Source of the DNA: JASBTN01 sp965228805
GTDB lineage: Bacteria; Pseudomonadota; Alphaproteobacteria; Rhodobacterales; Rhodobacteraceae
Assembly (NCBI RefSeq): GCF_965228805.1
Contig: NZ_CBDDIE010000003.1
Span: 186,001-250,000 of the forward strand
Direction: 5' to 3'
Length of the DNA: 64,000 bases
The notes under the pieces are model-generated. The model had not been told where the DNA came from. It worked only from the letters and a program-made list of their open reading frames with translations, and did no database searches. How positions within the stretch are numbered: the first letter of the stretch is position 1; each line of letters starts with the position of its first letter. Positions 61,145 to 64,000 of this stretch are shown in pieces. Made by a program: the position numbers and the translations under genes.

Positions 61145-62743
61145 TCAGCCCAGCAGGATCTCCGGCGTGACATGAATGACCGTCGGTCCATCAGCCTCAA
61201 ACGCATCCAGCACCGCGCGGGTCAGCTCCTCCAAAGATCCCGGCGCTTCTGCCCCGGCCCCGTAGGCCCTGGCCAGCGCCAGGAAGTCGGGATTGCGGGC
61301 CACGACCGCGTTGGGGGCGATCTGGCTTGCGACCATGCTGTCCTCGATTTCCTTCAACTTGCCATTGTCCCACAAGAGGATCGGCAGGCTCAGCCCCAAC
61401 TCCACCGCCACGCCCAGCTCCGGCAGAGTGTACTGGAACCCGTAGTCTCCAGCGATGCACAGCACCGGCTCATCGCCAAGCCCGACCTTGCCGCCGATGG
61501 CCGCCGGCAAGCCCCAGCCCAGCGTGCCGAAACCCGACGGGTGGAACCAGCGGTTCGGCTCAGCCATCGGCCAGACCTCCTTGGCGACATAGGCAAACTG
61601 CGTCATGTCCGAGAACACCCGCATCTCGCCGGGCATCTCCGGCGCCAAGGCGGCACAAACCTCGGCAATGCCAGGGCGATCTGCCGCCGCCTCGGTGCGG
61701 AAACGGGTGCGGGCCGCCTGAACCTCGGATTTCGACCACTTGCTGCGTCGCGCATGCGGCTCGACCAGGTCCAACAGGTCCGATAGGAACTGTGCCGCAT
61801 CGCCCAGGAGGGCCAGGTCGGGACGCACGGTCTCATTCATCACCGCCGGGTCGATATCGACCCGCACCAGTGGTGCCTGGTGGCCCAGCTCCGTGCGCCA
61901 CAAGTCCACCTCGGCCAGTTCGCAGCCCACCACGATGACCAGGTCCGCCTTTGCGACCTCATCCACCGAACCGGGTCGCGACAAGGTTGCACCGTAACTC
62001 AGTGGCGCGTCATCGGCGATCACGCCACGCCCCGCGTAGCTCTGGAAGCTCGCCGCACCGGTGCAGGCCACCAGTTGACGTGCGGGCCAGGAGCCACCCA
62101 CTGCCCCACCGCCGAACACGAACAGGGGGCGTTGCGCCCCGATCAGCCATTCCGCCACGGCCGCCACATCTTCGGGCCGCACATGGGGCAGGCCGGGCGC
62201 CATGCCCGCTTCGGGCGCGGGATCGGCCAGGCTGCCTGCCAGGGAAATCGGCACATGCACTGCCTTGGGCCGCTTGCGCGCCGCGCCGAACTCGACAAGG
62301 GCGCGGTCGACCAGCTGATAGGCCGCCTCTGCGCTCAAGGCCACTTCGGACCAGTCGCAGACCGCCGCCCCGGCCCCAGCCTGGTCGCGCATCTGGTGCA
62401 ACTGCCCGCGCCGTCCGGCGGCCTCGTCCAGGCAGGAGCAGATCGCCAACACCGACGAGCTGTCCGACCAGGCCTGCCCCAGCGGCGTCAGCGCGTTCAG
62501 AAAGCCCGGCCCGGTGATCAGGTAGCACACCCCCGGCCGCCCGGTCGCCCGCGCATAGCCATCGGCCATGAAACTCGCGCCCTGTTCATGACGCGCCAGC
62601 ACGTGGGTGATCCCGGCCTCCTCGATGCCGCGATACATCTCGACATTATGCACGCCTGGGATGCCGAAGATCACGTCGGTGCCGCGATCCTTCAGCATAT
62701 GGGAAATCTGCGCGCCCAGGGGCTTCTGCATGGGGTTCTGCAT
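61145..62743 (-). CDS. ThDP-dependent 2-oxoacid decarboxylase, AruI-like
   Basis: A protein of 532 residues from the ATG at 62743 (GGAGAGG upstream). Domain order is that of acetolactate-synthase-like enzymes: DRGTDVIFGIPGVHNVEMYR, the cofactor Glu in ARHEQGASFMADGYARATGR, a central domain (VFGGGAVGGSWPARQLVACT) and the ThDP/Mg site CIAGDYGFQYTLPEL followed by LLWDNGKLKEI. It looks closest to 5-guanidino-2-oxopentanoate decarboxylases of arginine degradation, though a different 2-oxoacid is possible. It starts 2 bases after the trkH stop. Confidence 0.8.
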   Translation of the reverse strand: MQNPMQKPLGAQISHMLKDRGTDVIFGIPGVHNVEMYRGIEEAGITHVLARHEQGASFMADGYARATGRPGVCYLITGPGFLNALTPLGQAWSDSSSVLAICSCLDEAAGRRGQLHQMRDQAGAGAAVCDWSEVALSAEAAYQLVDRALVEFGAARKRPKAVHVPISLAGSLADPAPEAGMAPGLPHVRPEDVAAVAEWLIGAQRPLFVFGGGAVGGSWPARQLVACTGAASFQSYAGRGVIADDAPLSYGATLSRPGSVDEVAKADLVIVVGCELAEVDLWRTELGHQAPLVRVDIDPAVMNETVRPDLALLGDAAQFLSDLLDLVEPHARRSKWSKSEVQAARTRFRTEAAADRPGIAEVCAALAPEMPGEMRVFSDMTQFAYVAKEVWPMAEPNRWFHPSGFGTLGWGLPAAIGGKVGLGDEPVLCIAGDYGFQYTLPELGVAVELGLSLPILLWDNGKLKEIEDSMVASQIAPNAVVARNPDFLALARAYGAGAEAPGSLEELTRAVLDAFEADGPTVIHVTPEILLG

Positions 62744-62745
62744 CC

Positions 62746-64000
62746 TCAACCTCTCCAGAATTTCAGCGTGAACAACACATAGACGACCAGCAACTCCAGT
62801 CGGCCGATCAGCATGGCGGCGATCAGGATCCACTTGGCCGTGTCATTCAAACCGGCATAGTTGCCTGCCGGTCCGATTTCACTGCCCAAGCCGGGGCCGA
62901 TATTGGCCAGCGCCGCAGCAGCGCCTGAAACCGAGGTGATGAAATCCAGCCCCGTCATGCCCAGTAGGACCGAGATCAGCCCCAGCGACACGACGAAGAG
63001 CACGAAGAACCCCATGACCGAGCTCAACACATCCTCGCCCACACGTCGGCCGGCGTAACGGGGCGTAAAAACGCCATGGGGCGAATGGATCGACTGGATC
63101 TGCGCCTTGATCGAGGCAAACAGCAGCTGGTAGCGGAAGATCTTGATCGAACAGGCGGTCGAGCCCGCGCAGCCGCCGATAAGGCCGATGAAGAAGAACA
63201 TGACCACCGGGAAGGACCCCCAGTGCATGTAATCGGTCGAGGCATAGCCGGTGCCGGTCAGGATCGAGGTCACGTTGAACAGAACCTTGCGGAAGACCTC
63301 TTCCTCGATTGCGTCGAACAGGAACTGCCAGGAGGATAGAAGCAGGACCAGCACGACCGCCGTTCCGAAGAAAACGCGCACCTGCGGGTCATTCAGTAGC
63401 GGCCGCGCCGTGCCCGCGACCAGTTGCACATAGCGCACGAAGGGCAATGCGGCCAGCAGCATGAAGGCCACGGCGGCATATTCCGGCCCCGCGCCGAAAG
63501 CGCCGAAACTGCTATCGTAATTGGCATAACCGCCGGTGGCGATGGTGGTCATCGCATGGGTCGCGGCATCAAAGGCCGACATGCCCAGCGCGTAGTAGAC
63601 CACCGCGCAGACCACCGTCAGGCTGAAATAGATCACCGAGATACGCGAGGATATCTCGGTCGCGCGGGGCAGGATCTTGCCGAAGGTGTCAAACCCCTCC
63701 GAACGGAAGATCTGCATGCCACCGATCCGCAGCTCGGGCAGGAACACCATGGCGACAACGATGATCCCGATGCCGCCGAACCATTGCAGCAGCCCGCGCC
63801 AGAACAAGAGGCCCTCGGGCAAAGTGTCCAGCCCTGACAGCACGGTGGCCCCGGTGGTGGTCAGACCCGACATCGCCTCGAAAAAAGCATCGACACCGCG
63901 CGCGTCGACATCGCCCAGCACGAAAGGCAGCGCGCCGAACAGGGGCAGCGCGACCCAGACGCCGGTGGTGAGGATGAAGGTCTGCTGGATGGTCAGCCCC
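62746..64000 (-). CDS. trkH: TrkH-family potassium transporter subunit (5' end outside window)
   Basis: About 418 codons are visible, open to the right edge; the N-terminus is missing. Selectivity-filter segments appear in three of the pore repeats: EAMSGLTTTGATVLSGLDTL, MTTIATGGYANYDSSFGAFG and LTGTGYASTDYMHWGSFPVV, and GGCAGSTACSIKIFRYQLLF is the intracellular-gate loop. It moves K+ inward with TrkA. A ThDP decarboxylase gene follows 2 bases after the stop, an unexpected partner. Confidence 0.92.
   Translation of the reverse strand, partial: GLTIQQTFILTTGVWVALPLFGALPFVLGDVDARGVDAFFEAMSGLTTTGATVLSGLDTLPEGLLFWRGLLQWFGGIGIIVVAMVFLPELRIGGMQIFRSEGFDTFGKILPRATEISSRISVIYFSLTVVCAVVYYALGMSAFDAATHAMTTIATGGYANYDSSFGAFGAGPEYAAVAFMLLAALPFVRYVQLVAGTARPLLNDPQVRVFFGTAVVLVLLLSSWQFLFDAIEEEVFRKVLFNVTSILTGTGYASTDYMHWGSFPVVMFFFIGLIGGCAGSTACSIKIFRYQLLFASIKAQIQSIHSPHGVFTPRYAGRRVGEDVLSSVMGFFVLFVVSLGLISVLLGMTGLDFITSVSGAAAALANIGPGLGSEIGPAGNYAGLNDTAKWILIAAMLIGRLELLVVYVLFTLKFWRG

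Overview
The window looks like a chromosomal segment of a Rhodobacteraceae (roseobacter-type) alphaproteobacterium. The signs are high GC content, an ffh-rpsP-rimM-trmD-rplS-rpmE ribosome/SRP block followed by a MipZ-type division ATPase, a pseudoazurin gene, a soluble cytochrome c placed directly before ctaD as in Paracoccus, a cysteine-free L31, and a TIGR02300-type acidic protein. No rRNA genes, prophage or CRISPR array were seen. Assignments rest on motifs and gene context read by eye; no database search was possible.

Layout. 1-5.9 kb (minus strand): a cobalamin riboswitch drives btuB-btuF-btuC-btuD-cbiZ and one uncharacterised gene, i.e. B12/corrinoid uptake and remodelling. 5.9-10.6 kb: a lower-GC, decayed mobile region holding a frameshifted tniQ, a tniB tail, a scrap of an alpha/beta-hydrolase gene and a defective IS3-family (IS407-like) element. 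It ends at two tRNA-Ala(GGC) genes lying in a 123-bp direct duplication. 10.9-16.1 kb: small housekeeping and regulatory genes (TIGR02300 protein, SprT-like metallopeptidase, GntR, azoreductase, LysR, EamA exporter, ClbS/DfsB-like protein). 16.3-30.9 kb: ffh, four tandem acetyltransferases, chorismate mutase, rpsP, bluB, rimM, three tandem sulfotransferase-like genes and trmD. A redox/regulator insert follows (cytochrome b561, YceI, MarR, quinone reductase, TetR), then rplS, rpmE and mipZ.

30.9-36.2 kb: tRNA-Leu, lipB, pseudoazurin, cytochrome c, ctaD, a membrane protein and a DUF2244 protein (respiratory module). 36.2-43.1 kb: yqeY-like, carA, a membrane GT2 synthase with an N-terminal MshEN-like domain, GntR, a HAD nucleotidase and a ubiquinone-type monooxygenase. 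43.1-48.1 kb: a class V aminotransferase, two Lrp regulators, ilvC, an EamA exporter and an exported unknown. 48.1-58.5 kb (minus strand): glmM-folP-folB, a SleB-type hydrolase, ppdK, and glyS-DUF6446-glyQ. 58.8-64 kb: a secreted SPOR/peptidoglycan-binding protein with a degenerate trypsin-like domain, a VOC protein, a ThDP decarboxylase and trkH, which is cut by the right edge.

The most notable unexplained items are: a family of three ~77-86-nt inverted-repeat elements sharing a core but with different, self-complementary arms; the protease-like protein lacking the expected catalytic His and Ser; the sulfotransferase and acetyltransferase arrays embedded in the ribosome operon; and long perfect palindromes at the GntR, MarR and TetR genes.
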